A DNA stretch of 64,000 bases, from NCBI GenBank assembly GCA_965198865.1, contig CBDAQA010000002.1, positions 372,001 through 436,000 on the forward strand. Reading direction: 5' to 3'. The position numbers and the translations under genes are program-made. Below the pieces are notes generated by a model. The model saw nothing but the letters and a program-made list of their open reading frames with translations, was not told the origin of the DNA and searched no databases. The DNA is from CBDAQA01 sp965198865 (GTDB lineage Bacteria; Planctomycetota; Phycisphaerae; Tepidisphaerales; Tepidisphaeraceae). Shown piece by piece: positions 48,687-57,434 of this stretch (position 1 is its first letter; every line of letters begins with the position of its first letter).

Positions 48687-50267
48687 ATGACCCCCGCTGA
48701 ACTCTGGACCCGCTACAAGAAGTACCTCTGCCGCGTCGACTCGGTCGGCCTCACGCTGGACGTGAGCCGGATGGGGTTTGACGACGCGTACCTGGCATTG
48801 ATGGACGGGCCGATCAAGAAGGCGTTCGCGGCCATGGACGCGCTGGAGCAGGGGACGATCGCCAACCCGGACGAGAAGCGGATGGTCGGCCACTACTGGC
48901 TGCGGGCGCCGCACCTGGCCCCAACGCCGGCGATCGCGAAGGAGATCGGCGACGTGCTGAACCAGATCCGCACGTTCGCCGCCGACGTCCACAGCGGGAA
49001 GGTCAAGCCGCCCACCCGGCCGAAGTTCACGCACCTGCTGTCGGTGGGCATCGGCGGCAGCGCGCTGGGGCCGGAGTTCGTGTCGGAGGCGCTCGGCTCG
49101 CCGACGGCCGACAAGATGCACGTCCACTTCGTCGACAACACCGACCCCGAGGGCATCGCCCGGGTGATGGCGACCATCGGCGACTCACTCGCCGAGACGC
49201 TGACCATCGTCTGCAGCAAGAGCGGCGGGACGCCCGAGACTCGCAACGGCATGCTGGTCCTGGCCGACTATTACAAGAAGGCCGGCCTGGACTTCGCCCC
49301 GCACGCGGTCGCCACCACCATGTTCGGCTCGAAGATGGACGGCGTCGCCATCGGCGAGAAGTGGCTGGCCCGGTTCCCGATGTTCGACTGGATCGGCGGG
49401 CGAACCAGCGAACTGTCCGCCGTCGGGCTGCTGCCGGCGGCGCTGCAGGGGATCGACATCGACGCCATGCTCGCCGGGGCCGACGCGATCGACGTGGCGA
49501 CCCGCGTGCCCGATGCGCTCAAGAACCCCGCGGCCCTGCTGGCGCTCACCTGGTTCAAGGCCACCGACGGCCGTGGGGCCAAGGACATGGTCGTTCTGCC
49601 GTACAAGGACCGGCTGCTGCTGTTTAGCCGGTACCTGCAACAGCTGGTGATGGAGTCGCTCGGCAAGCGGCTCGACCTCGACGGCAAGCGCGTTGACCAG
49701 GGAATCAGCGTTTACGGCAACAAGGGGTCCACCGACCAGCACGCCTACGTGCAGCAGCTGCGCGACGGCGTGAACAACTTCTTCGCCGTCTTCATCCGCG
49801 TCCTGATCGACGGCGGCAGCACGCTGCAGGTCGAGCCCGGCGTCACGGCCGGCGACTACCTGCACGGCCTGCAGCTCGGCACGCGCGAGGCGCTGTTCGG
49901 CAACGACCGCCAGTCGATCACGATCACCATCCCGACGGTCACCCCACGCGAGGTGGGCGTGCTGATCGCCCTGTTCGAGCGGGCGGTCGGCTACTACGGC
50001 ACGCTGGTGAACGTGAACGCGTACCACCAGCCCGGCGTCGAGGCGGGCAAGAAGGCCGCCGCGGACGTGCTGGCGCTGCAGGCGAAGGTGGTCGCCGAGC
50101 TGTCGACCATGCCGCAGCGGGTGGACGAGATCGCCGCCAAGGCCGGCGCGGCGGACCACGCCGAGACGGTGTTCCACCTGCTGGAGCACCTGTCGGCGAA
50201 CGGCCGGGCCAAGGCCGTGGCGAGCGGCGCGACGCAGGACCCGGAGACGACGCGGTACTCGCGGTGA
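48687..50267 (+). CDS. pgi: Glucose-6-phosphate isomerase
   Basis: 526 residues. It converts glucose-6-phosphate to fructose-6-phosphate. Motifs: LLSVGIGGSALGPEF, the phosphate-binding TIVCSKSGGTPETRNG, FDWIGGRTSELSAVG, and the signature GNKGSTDQHAYVQQLRDG with the catalytic region. The start ATG 48687 has a GGAAACAACG spacer. Family members of this length with C-terminal helices (HAETVFHLLEHLSANGR) occur in planctomycetes and chlorobi. The gene directly follows pgm. Confidence 0.95.
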   Translation: MTPAELWTRYKKYLCRVDSVGLTLDVSRMGFDDAYLALMDGPIKKAFAAMDALEQGTIANPDEKRMVGHYWLRAPHLAPTPAIAKEIGDVLNQIRTFAADVHSGKVKPPTRPKFTHLLSVGIGGSALGPEFVSEALGSPTADKMHVHFVDNTDPEGIARVMATIGDSLAETLTIVCSKSGGTPETRNGMLVLADYYKKAGLDFAPHAVATTMFGSKMDGVAIGEKWLARFPMFDWIGGRTSELSAVGLLPAALQGIDIDAMLAGADAIDVATRVPDALKNPAALLALTWFKATDGRGAKDMVVLPYKDRLLLFSRYLQQLVMESLGKRLDLDGKRVDQGISVYGNKGSTDQHAYVQQLRDGVNNFFAVFIRVLIDGGSTLQVEPGVTAGDYLHGLQLGTREALFGNDRQSITITIPTVTPREVGVLIALFERAVGYYGTLVNVNAYHQPGVEAGKKAAADVLALQAKVVAELSTMPQRVDEIAAKAGAADHAETVFHLLEHLSANGRAKAVASGATQDPETTRYSR

Positions 50268-50287
50268 TCGATCGGTCGCCCTCTTTC

Positions 50288-50371
50288 AGCCGCGCGGCTT
50301 TAGCCCGCGAACCGTGGCAGACCAAAAGGTGCTCGACGCGCCAAACCCGCGCGGGCTGAAGCCGCGCGGCT
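50288..50371 (+). repeat. Palindromic repeat (AGCCGCGCGGCTTTAGCCCGCG type)
   Basis: AGCCGCGCGGCTTTAGCCCG pairs with CGGGCTGAAGCCGCGCGGCT across a 40-base loop. It starts about 20 bases after the pgi stop. Confidence 0.85.
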
Positions 50372-50441
50372 GCGATCCTGCGATGGTCAATTCGATCGAA
50401 GGTGGTGGACGCGCCGCCTCGCGCCCGCCAAAATGGTCCGC

Positions 50442-50744
50442 ATGGCCGACGCGGCAACGTCCCCCGTCTCGCAGATCCTGGCCCGGCTGGACCAGTTCAC
50501 CGAGGAGGAGCTGGTCCACCTGAACCGGCTGGTCGTCGAGCGGCTGCGGCTCATGCGGCAGGTCCGCGACCACCAGGCCATGATCCAGTTCCGCGTGGGG
50601 CAGCGCGTCGCGTTCACCACCGGGGGCGGACAGCACGTCCGCGGCGTGCTCACGCGGTACAACCGCAAGAGCGTCAGCGTCCTGTCCGACGTCGGCCAAT
50701 CGTGGACCGTCGCCCCAGGCCTGCTCCGGCCGGACGCGGCGTGA
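50442..50744 (+). CDS. Small protein with coiled-coil and SH3-like part
   Basis: 100 residues from ATG 50442 (50433 is an alternative). Residues 8-50 are helical (VSQILARLDQFTEEELVHLN) and 50-95 form strands (RVGQRVAFTTGGGQHVRGVL, then RYNRKSVSVLSDVGQSWTVA), similar in style to small SH3-like nucleic-acid or protein binding modules. I do not recognise a family. The following gene lies 30 bases downstream. Confidence 0.5.
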   Translation: MADAATSPVSQILARLDQFTEEELVHLNRLVVERLRLMRQVRDHQAMIQFRVGQRVAFTTGGGQHVRGVLTRYNRKSVSVLSDVGQSWTVAPGLLRPDAA

Positions 50745-50774
50745 CGCGTTCAATTTTGTTCGGAGATCAAGCCA

Positions 50775-51284
50775 ATGGACGACGCGCTGAAGACGAGGAT
50801 CGGCCAGGCGAAGGGGGAGGGACAGGTGATCCGGTTCACGAGGCCCGACGCCGGCGAGATCGAGCTGCTGCCGCACCGCGGGGCCGACGCGGGCGAGAGC
50901 TACCAGCTCAAGACGCTGCCGGACCTGTACGGCGCGGGCACCGGCAAGGACTCGGTCGACCTGCACGATGAGGATTTCCTCGCCCTGCTGATGGCGATCG
51001 AGGAGGCGATCATCGACTTCGACGGCGTCGACCACCGCCTGACCGACGGGGCCGTGCTCGCGTCGCTGGACCGGCTCTGCATGACGCCGGAGGCGAACGT
51101 CGGCAACGACCCGCTGGCCGCGTCGATCCAGGTGAGCCTCCGGCTCACGCTCAGCCTGAACGACTTCTCCCGCCAGGACGTGAAGCACGCCCTGCGAAAG
51201 ATCAAGCAGAGCGTCAACCGCCACAACAAGCTTGGCGGCACGCGCGGGTACCTGTCGTTCATCCGCGCCCAGTTGAAACGGTGA
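50775..51284 (+). CDS. Hypothetical cytoplasmic protein
   Basis: 169 residues, with no signal or membrane segment. The pattern is strand-rich at the start (QVIRFTRPDAGEIELLPHRG) and helical at the end (ASIQVSLRLTLSLNDFSRQD, then KHALRKIKQSVNRHNKLGG). No known domain is recognised. It lies immediately after the small SH3-like gene, so the pair could be co-transcribed. A hairpin follows it. Confidence 0.5.
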   Translation: MDDALKTRIGQAKGEGQVIRFTRPDAGEIELLPHRGADAGESYQLKTLPDLYGAGTGKDSVDLHDEDFLALLMAIEEAIIDFDGVDHRLTDGAVLASLDRLCMTPEANVGNDPLAASIQVSLRLTLSLNDFSRQDVKHALRKIKQSVNRHNKLGGTRGYLSFIRAQLKR

Positions 51285-51299
51285 TCTCGGCGTTCCAGA

Positions 51300-51383
51300 A
51301 GATCATCCACCAAGAACACGAAGGGGCACGAGGAGGAGTTCGCCTGCTTCCCTTTGTGTCTCTTCGTGTCCTTCGTGGATCAT
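51300..51383 (+). repeat. Palindrome (CACCAAGAACACGAAGGGGCACGAGG type)
   Basis: GATCATCCACCAAGAACACG on the left is complementary, with mismatches, to CGTGTCCTTCGTGGATCATT on the right. It spans the gap to the methyltransferase gene. Confidence 0.75.
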
Positions 51384-51407
51384 TCTCTTCGGACTGACGA
51401 ACCGTCC

Positions 51408-52067
51408 ATGTTCAAGCGAGCGCTCGAGATCGGCGGTCCGTCGGGGTCGTTCGCCGCCGGCGGGTGCGTGCCGGTCTACGCCAACATCGAGGTGCTGGAC
51501 GACGTCGACTTCGCGCCGATCACGGCGTGGTCGACGCCCGAGGCGTTCCCGTCGCCCCGCGGGCAACGGCCAGGGCGGCGGTTCGTCACCGAGGGATCAA
51601 CTCTCGCCGGGCTGCCGCAGGCGAGGTACGACCTGCTGCTGGCCAGCCACTGCCTGGAGCACATGGCCAACCCGCTGGGGGCGATGGCGACCTGGATGCG
51701 GTTTCTGGCGCCGGGGGCGCGGGCGTGCGTCATCGTCCCGGACCGCCGGCTCACGTTCGACCACCGCCGGCCGGTCACGACGTTCGCGCACCTGCTGCAC
51801 GATCAGGCCGTCGGCACCGGGGAGGACGACCTGACCCACCTGCCGGAAATCCTGGAGCTCCACGACCTCTCGCGGGACGAGCCGGCCGGGTCGTTCGTGG
51901 CGTTCGAGGCCCGGTCGCGCGACAACGTGAACAACCGGTGCCTGCACCACCACGTGTTCGACGCGAACCTGCTGTGCCAGGCGTTCATCCACCTCGGGCT
52001 GTCGATCCAGCAGGTGGCCCACGCGGCGCCGTGCAACATCGTGTGCATCGGGACCGTTGCACCCTGA
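51408..52067 (+). CDS. SAM-dependent methyltransferase-like protein
   Basis: 219 residues. LEIGGPSGSF resembles the glycine-rich SAM-binding loop; YDLLLASHCLEHMANPLGAM and FLAPGARACVIVPDRR are the strand-4 to strand-5 region of class I methyltransferases. A histidine-rich segment (LHHHVFD) lies near the C-terminus. The protein is shorter than many class I enzymes. The substrate is unknown. It is convergent with the M42 gene downstream. Confidence 0.7.
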   Translation: MFKRALEIGGPSGSFAAGGCVPVYANIEVLDDVDFAPITAWSTPEAFPSPRGQRPGRRFVTEGSTLAGLPQARYDLLLASHCLEHMANPLGAMATWMRFLAPGARACVIVPDRRLTFDHRRPVTTFAHLLHDQAVGTGEDDLTHLPEILELHDLSRDEPAGSFVAFEARSRDNVNNRCLHHHVFDANLLCQAFIHLGLSIQQVAHAAPCNIVCIGTVAP

Positions 52068-52090
52068 GCGGAGGCGGTACTCCGCTGGGG

Positions 52091-52265
52091 TCGAAGGGTC
52101 TGGCCGGCAGAGCGCGACGCGATGATCGGCGAGGCGGACCGCAGTAGAACTGAACCCCTCGGCGCCCCGAGACTGTCGATTCGCGAAGCCGCGAGCGGCA
52201 AGAGCTGGGCTCTCAACACTCCTCGGCAAGGTGGACCGTCGCCCTTTGCTGGCCAGACCCTTCGA
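52091..52265. repeat. Long-loop inverted repeat between convergent genes
   Basis: TCGAAGGGTCTGGCC at 52091 pairs with GGCCAGACCCTTCGA ending 52265, with a loop of about 145 bases. Outside it GGAGGCGGTACTCC and GGCGAGTACGCC are partly complementary. It separates the methyltransferase from the M42 gene. Confidence 0.75.
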
Positions 52266-52286
52266 CTTCGGCGAGTACGCCTGCGT

Positions 52287-53318
52287 TCAGGGTTCCTGCA
52301 GCCACGCCGCCAGCAGGTCGATGGCGGCCTGGAGGTCCTTCGTGTGGCACGCCTCGGTGACCGTGTGGACGTTGCGGCAGGGGACCGAGATCGTGAACGA
52401 CCGCATCCCGCCGCGGGACTTCTGCAGGGCGGCGGCGTCGGTGCCGCCGCGGGGCAGGATCGACAACTGGTAGGGGATCGACCTGACGACGGCGACCCGC
52501 TCGAACTCGTCGAGCAGGCTGCGGCTGGCGATGGAGGCGCTGTCGAGCACGGTCAGCGCCACGCCGCCGCCGAGCTTGGAGATGGCCTCGTCCTCGGGGA
52601 TGCCGGGCAGGTCGACGGCGAGCGTCACGTCGATCGCCAGGCCGACGTCGGCGTGGGCGGCGAAGCCGGCGGCGGTCGCGCCGCGCAGGCCGACCTCCTC
52701 CTGCACGGTGTGGGCGACGGTCAGGTCGTACTTGAGGTCGGTCACCTTCCGCATCGCCTCGATGGCGACGAACGAGCTGACGCGGTTGTCCATCGCCTTG
52801 CCGGTCACGACGTCGCCGATCCGGATGAAGCTCTGCACCAGCGTGACCGGGTCGCCGATGCGCACCTTGGCCTTCACCTCGTCGGCGGGGAGGCACAGGT
52901 CGACCAGGAACTCGCCCACCTCGGGGATCTTCTTCTTGTCCTCCTCCTTGGCGATGTGGACCGGCCGGCCGGACGGGTTCATCAGGCCGATCAGGTCACC
53001 GCCCTTGCTCGACTGCACCTTCACCCGCCGGGCGAACAGGTTCCGCGTGTCGAACCCGCCCACGGGCACCAGCTTGAGGAACCCCCTGTCGTCCACGTGC
53101 TTCACGTAGAAGCCGATCTCGTCGATGTGGCAGGCCAGCACCACCTTGCCCTTGGCCGCGCCCTTGGCCCGCTTGGTGGCCAGCACGGAGCCCATGGGGT
53201 CGACGGTGATCTCGTCGAACAGCCCCTTGGACTGGGCGACCACGATGTCGCGGACCCGCTCCTCGCGGCCGGGGACGCCGGGGGCGTCGGACAGTTCACG
53301 CAGTAGGTCGAGATTCAT
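52287..53318 (-). CDS. M42-family metallo-aminopeptidase
   Basis: 343 residues from ATG 53318. M42 enzymes form large tetrahedral dinuclear-zinc aminopeptidases. Motifs: ACHIDEIGFYV with His ligand, GKAMDNRVSSF with bridging Asp, HTVQEEVGLRG with catalytic Glu pair, GLAIDVTLAVD with Asp, and the C-terminal NVHTVTEACHTKDLQ with His. The insertion domain (residues 70-160) is present. TATGCT at 53327-53332 (minus strand) is eight bases from ATG, suggesting a leaderless start. Confidence 0.93.
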   Translation of the reverse strand: MNLDLLRELSDAPGVPGREERVRDIVVAQSKGLFDEITVDPMGSVLATKRAKGAAKGKVVLACHIDEIGFYVKHVDDRGFLKLVPVGGFDTRNLFARRVKVQSSKGGDLIGLMNPSGRPVHIAKEEDKKKIPEVGEFLVDLCLPADEVKAKVRIGDPVTLVQSFIRIGDVVTGKAMDNRVSSFVAIEAMRKVTDLKYDLTVAHTVQEEVGLRGATAAGFAAHADVGLAIDVTLAVDLPGIPEDEAISKLGGGVALTVLDSASIASRSLLDEFERVAVVRSIPYQLSILPRGGTDAAALQKSRGGMRSFTISVPCRNVHTVTEACHTKDLQAAIDLLAAWLQEP

Positions 53319-53326
53319 GGTGGCGA

Positions 53327-53332
53327 AGCATA
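53327..53332 (-). promoter_or_regulatory. Candidate -10 box for leaderless M42 transcript
   Basis: On the minus strand TATGCT ends eight bases before ATG 53318. Confidence 0.35.
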
Positions 53333-53460
53333 GGGACGGGGGCGGGTGGATGAAAGACGGCCACGAACGGCACGAATGGAAGGCGCGTCGTTGCTGGGGC
53401 CCCCGGATGTCCCATCGGGGGCCGCGGTCGTTCGGGATCGCATCGGGTACGCTTTCCGGC

Positions 53461-53930
53461 ATGCGAATGCTCGGGCTGGCAGGGCGGTCGACGGGCTGTA
53501 ATGCGATCGCAATCGTCGCCGCGCCTGCGGCAGCCGCGGACGACCGGGGCACGGCGCCGCCGGCGGACGCGGTGCGGCACTTGGACCTGGCGTTACGCCG
53601 AGCACGCCGGTCCAGTTGGACCTGCTCGCGCCGCCGGGACCGTGGCCGTGGCCGACGGTGATGTGGCTGCACGGCGGGGCGTGGATGCTGGGCGACTGCG
53701 CCGCGGCGCTCGACTTCCTCACCACGCACGCTGGCGAGTACGGACTGGACCCCGCGCGCATGGCGGTCATGGGCGAGAGCGCCGGCGGTCACTCGGGCAC
53801 GCTGCTGGCCGGCGGCCGGGGTCCGCGGCGGCCGGTCCGGGCCGGGCGCGGGCGGTGGTCGTCCTGGACGGCGGAGCGGCGGGGGCTCATGGTCGAGTTT
53901 CTGGGGAAGACGCCGGCGGGGCAGATGTAG
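53461..53930 (+). pseudogene. Decayed alpha/beta-hydrolase (esterase) gene
   Basis: Fragments of an esterase can be assembled across frames: a secretory-type N-terminus from ATG 53461, then DLAYAEHAGPVQ (needs one base removed near 53591), LDLLAPPGPWPWPTVMWLHG with the oxyanion HGGAW, and after a gap GLDPARMAVMGESAGGH with the nucleophile serine. About 35 residues between HGGAWMLG and DCAAALDFL are missing compared with typical esterases, and the acid/base part of the triad is absent. At least two frameshifts and a deletion make it non-functional. Confidence 0.6.
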
Positions 53931-54069
53931 CGCCGTGGCGGCCGTCGTGCCGTCACGACTGCCGGAGCCGCGCAACGCATCGTCGGGAAAACGCTCTTGC
54001 CCCGGTCCACGGCGATCGGTATACACGCCTCCCAACCAAACCCGTGGTCGTTTCTGAAACGAGGATCGA

Positions 54070-55038
54070 ATGCGTTTCAAATTTGAAGGTGTGCTTCGGC
54101 GGCAGATGGCGCTAGCGGCGGTGGTCGCGTGCTTTGGCGCAGCGATCCCGGCGAGCCGGGCTGACCTGCCGTTGGCGGACATCTCAACGACGCACTTCCA
54201 GTTGGGGCCGTACATCAAGGGGTCGGCCGACCAGGTGCGCGACTTGATCAACGGGCCGGTGGAGTCGCTGCTGGCGAAGCGGGCGGACCTGATCCAGCAG
54301 CAGGAGACGATCCGGGCAACCGAGGCGGAGAAGACCGCCGTCCAGCTGCGGCAGACGTCGCCGGCGTTCGTCAAGGCGGAGGCGGATCTGGCGGCGGCAC
54401 AAGAGGCGGCCGACGCGGCACGCGCGGGCGATGACGGCGCCGCCCGCATCGCCGCGCAGCAACGGCTGACGGCGGCGAAGGCCAACGTGCAACGGCAGCT
54501 CGCCGCGGCGCCCAAAGATCCGAGCGTGGCGAGCGACAGGGAGGCGATCGCCGCGCTGCAGAGGCGGGTGGCCGCCATGACGACGCCGATCGCCGACGCG
54601 ATGCGCGGCCGGGCGCGCACGCTCGACGGGTTCCGCACCTCCGCCGAATTGCCCGGGCCGCCCAACGACGGGGCGAAGGGGTTCCTGAAGCAGATCAAGA
54701 TCGTCAAGGTCATCGATGCCCACTCGTTCGCCGGCGAGTATGTCGCGATCGAGAAGCTGGGGGAGGACAAGGACGCCAAGGTCGCCGACGGGCAGAAGGC
54801 GTTCAAGGGGAAGGGGTACCGCACCCGGCTGCTGGTGACCGACACCGACACGGCCAAGCTGCACGAGCACACGACGGTCGACATCGACCGGACGTACGAG
54901 CTGGCGGGCACCCAGAAGGTGGGCAACGTGACCTGCCAGGTGGCCAAGCCGGTGGCCAACCAGAAACTGGACGCCCTGTTCGCGATGCTGGACGACATCC
55001 GCGACCCGGCGTTGCCGGTGACGGCGTCGGCGAGGTAG
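54070..55038 (+). CDS. Secreted protein with coiled-coil segment
   Basis: 322 residues. LAAVVACFGAAIPASRADLP is a signal peptide. Residues 75-160 are an Ala/Glu/Gln-rich coiled coil (EADLAAAQEAADAARAG...). The C-terminal half is strand-rich (KIVKVIDAHSFAGEYVAIEK, TRLLVTDTDTAKLHEHTTVD). A cysteine pair is absent. I do not recognise a family. It appears monocistronic and is convergent with recN. Confidence 0.55.
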   Translation: MRFKFEGVLRRQMALAAVVACFGAAIPASRADLPLADISTTHFQLGPYIKGSADQVRDLINGPVESLLAKRADLIQQQETIRATEAEKTAVQLRQTSPAFVKAEADLAAAQEAADAARAGDDGAARIAAQQRLTAAKANVQRQLAAAPKDPSVASDREAIAALQRRVAAMTTPIADAMRGRARTLDGFRTSAELPGPPNDGAKGFLKQIKIVKVIDAHSFAGEYVAIEKLGEDKDAKVADGQKAFKGKGYRTRLLVTDTDTAKLHEHTTVDIDRTYELAGTQKVGNVTCQVAKPVANQKLDALFAMLDDIRDPALPVTASAR

Positions 55039-55471
55039 GCGTCGGCGCCGGAGAAGGTAGCCCGGGCTTCGCCCACCGCCGGACAGTTGCGGTGGGCGAG
55101 GTCCACCCTACATCACTGGACGGTCCATGCCAGGCGGGGTCCTCTGCCAGAATGAAGCCAAGGGTTTCAAACCCGTGACCCACGCATCTGCGCGTGGGCA
55201 ATGGGTACAGCAGCCGGGCCATCCCCCGCTGACGTCGGGAAGCGCCGCCGGTTCCAACGATGGCGATGAACATTGTGAACGGGGTGACCAACGCCCGACG
55301 ACGACGGCGCCGCACAGCGCCGTGAGGCCGTAGACCGCACGCCCGTGTGGCTTTTCCTTCGCGGAGATCGAGCGGTCGTTCAGCGGGCGGTGTCACATGA
55401 GGCGGGGATCGAAGTAGTCGGCCTCTCCCCGCCGCCGCGGGCCGGGTTGGGGCAGAGCCACATGACATTGT
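55039..55471. other. Intergenic region between convergent genes with palindromes
   Basis: 433 bases without a convincing gene. It contains a palindrome at 55056-55111 and a short hairpin near 55180-55200 (CCCACGC-ATCT-GCGTGGG). A GGGTTTCAAACCC stretch (55162-55175) is palindromic but is not part of a tRNA. Confidence 0.5.
55056..55111. repeat. Palindrome after the coiled-coil protein gene
   Basis: GGTAGCCCGGGCTTCGCCCA with CCGC pairs with GCGGTGGGCGAGGTCCACCC; the outer GTAG/CTAC also pair. It starts 18 bases after the stop. Confidence 0.7.
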
Positions 55472-57232
55472 TCACGCCTTGACCGCCTTGCCCTTGCGTC
55501 CGGGTGATACCGCCTCGCCCGCGTCAGGGTTCCCGGCTTTTCTCGCCTTCGGCCCGAACTCCGCCTTCGCCACCTCCAGCAGTTCCTTCGCCTGGGCCCG
55601 CGTCGTGTCGGTGATCTTGTGGCCGCCGATCATCTCGGCGATCTCCTGCAGCCGCTCGGTGCCCTCCATCTGGCGGACCTGCGATTCGGTCTTGCCGTTC
55701 ACCACTTCCTTCCGCACGGTGAAGTGGCGGTCGGCGTAGCTGGCGATCTGCGGCAGGTGGGTGATGCACAGCACCTGGTGGCTGTCGGCCAGGCCGCGCA
55801 GCTTGTTGCCGATGACCGAGCCGAGGCGGCCGCCGACGTTGCTGTCGATCTCGTCGAAGACGAGCACGTCGACGCGGTCGCCCTTGGCCAAGATCCCCTT
55901 GAGGGCCAGCATGATGCGGGACAGTTCGCCGCCGCTGGCGATTTTGCGGAGCGGTTGGGCCAGCTGGCCGGGGTTGGTCTGGGCGATGAACTCGACCGTG
56001 TCGGCGCCGGTGGGGGTGCCGTCGGCGTTCTCGGCGGGGAGCACGCTGACGCTGAACTTCGCCTTCTCCATGCCCAGGTCGGCCAGGCCGCGCTCGACCA
56101 GGGGTCCGAGTTGCTTGGCGACGTCGGTCCGCTTCGTCGTCAGCTCGCCGCCCAGCTGCTTCAATTGCTTTCGTAGCGGGGCCAACGACTCGCGGAGGGC
56201 GGTCAGGTCTTCCGTCGATTGGTCGAGGTCGGCGATCTTCCTCGCCAGTTCAGCGCGCAGGGCGAGCGTGCTGTCGATATCGCCCGTGTACTTGTGCAGG
56301 ACACGGTTGATCGTGTTCAGCCGGTCGGTCACCTCGGCCAGCTCGGCGGGGTCGAGGTCGAGCCGGTCGACGTAGCGTGACAGGTCGGTGGCCGACTCCT
56401 CCAGCGTGATCGTCGCGTCCCGCACTTGGCTGGCGATGCCGGTCAGGGCCGGGTCCAGGCCGGACAGGTCGTCCAGCGTGCCGGCCATGCTCTTGAGCTT
56501 GTCGAGCAGGCTGTCGTCCGACTCGTAGAGCGCCTGGTGTACCGAGCCCGCCTCGGTCTTGAGCGTCTCGAGGTTGGCCAGCACGCCGGAGCGCGTGGAG
56601 AGCGTGGCGTACTCGGCCCCGTCAAGTTGGGCCGCGTCGATCTCGTTCGCCTGGAAGCGGTAGAGCTCCAGCTGCTGCCGGCGGAGGTCGCCGTTGGTCG
56701 ACAGGTCCTTCAGCTTCGCCTGTGCCGCCTGCAGCTGTGTATAGACGGCGTGGTACCGGGCCCGCAGGTCGAACAGGTTGCCGAACTGGTCGACCACGTC
56801 GAGCTGGTTGGCCGGCTTGAGCAGGTACTGGTGGTCGTGCTGGCCGTGGACGTCGACCAGGTGCTCGGACACCTGCTTGAGCATGGACAGCGTGATTGGG
56901 TGACCGTTCAGGCTGACGCTGCTTCGGCCCGACGCGTAGAGCTTGCGGGTGATGAGCAGTTCTCCGCCGTCGATGTCGACGTCGGCCACGGCCCGGATGG
57001 CGGCCAGCACGGCCGGGTCGGTCGCCTCGAACAGCCCGCTGACGCGGCCCTCCTCTGCCCCGGGCCGCAGCATCTCGCCCGGGCTGCGCAGGCCCAGCAG
57101 GACGCTGATCGCGCCGATCACCAGGCTCTTGCCGGCCCCGGTGGCACCGGTGAAACAATTCAGCCCGTTGGCCAGCTCGACGCGGGCCTCGGAGATCACG
57201 GCCAGGTTGCTGATGTGGAGTTCTCTGAGCAT
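55472..57232 (-). CDS. recN: DNA repair protein RecN
   Basis: 586 residues from ATG 57232, matching the family start MLRELHISNLAVISEARVEL. RecN is an SMC-like ATPase that organises DNA ends during double-strand break repair. Walker A is CFTGATGAGKSLVIGA, the signature region is KIASGGELSRIMLALKGIL, and Walker B is DVLVFDEIDSNVGG. Residues 150-390 form the coiled-coil arm (ELARKIADLDQSTEDLTALR). The C-terminus is extended and basic (RKAGNPDAGEAVSPGRKGKAVKA). The neighbours are unrelated. Confidence 0.95.
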   Translation of the reverse strand: MLRELHISNLAVISEARVELANGLNCFTGATGAGKSLVIGAISVLLGLRSPGEMLRPGAEEGRVSGLFEATDPAVLAAIRAVADVDIDGGELLITRKLYASGRSSVSLNGHPITLSMLKQVSEHLVDVHGQHDHQYLLKPANQLDVVDQFGNLFDLRARYHAVYTQLQAAQAKLKDLSTNGDLRRQQLELYRFQANEIDAAQLDGAEYATLSTRSGVLANLETLKTEAGSVHQALYESDDSLLDKLKSMAGTLDDLSGLDPALTGIASQVRDATITLEESATDLSRYVDRLDLDPAELAEVTDRLNTINRVLHKYTGDIDSTLALRAELARKIADLDQSTEDLTALRESLAPLRKQLKQLGGELTTKRTDVAKQLGPLVERGLADLGMEKAKFSVSVLPAENADGTPTGADTVEFIAQTNPGQLAQPLRKIASGGELSRIMLALKGILAKGDRVDVLVFDEIDSNVGGRLGSVIGNKLRGLADSHQVLCITHLPQIASYADRHFTVRKEVVNGKTESQVRQMEGTERLQEIAEMIGGHKITDTTRAQAKELLEVAKAEFGPKARKAGNPDAGEAVSPGRKGKAVKA

Positions 57233-57313
57233 GGGCGTGGGGTCGGCCGACGAGCCGTGCGACACACAATACCCGCGCCGGGCCGGGCCGGCTCTGAAAG
57301 ACGAAGACCAATT

Positions 57314-57409
57314 CACCACGGAGGCACGGAGACACGGAGCGGGCGAGGCAAAAGCGTCGAGAATTGGCCGTCTTTCAGGCCTTCTCCGTGTCTCCGTGTC
57401 TCCGTGGTT
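57314..57409. repeat. Palindrome (CACCACGGAGGCACGGAGAC family)
   Basis: CACCACGGAGGCACGGAGAC on the left pairs with GTCTCCGTGTCTCCGTGGT on the right across a 45-base loop. Same family as the element between pgm and pgi. It follows the stop of the large membrane protein gene in transcription order. Confidence 0.85.
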
Positions 57410-57434
57410 GATCCGCCTTGGCTCGGCTCCCCGA

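Noticed and set aside
55160..55205. GGGTTTCAAACCC and adjoining hairpin, suggesting a tRNA T-arm
   Set aside because: No acceptor, D-arm or anticodon stem can be built around it on either strand.
54803..55468. Minus-strand frame with a GHGFETLGF segment in the 55.0-55.5 kb gap
   Set aside because: Resembles spurious repeat-derived translations common in planctomycete annotations; it overlaps palindromes and the end of the coiled-coil gene and lacks a domain.
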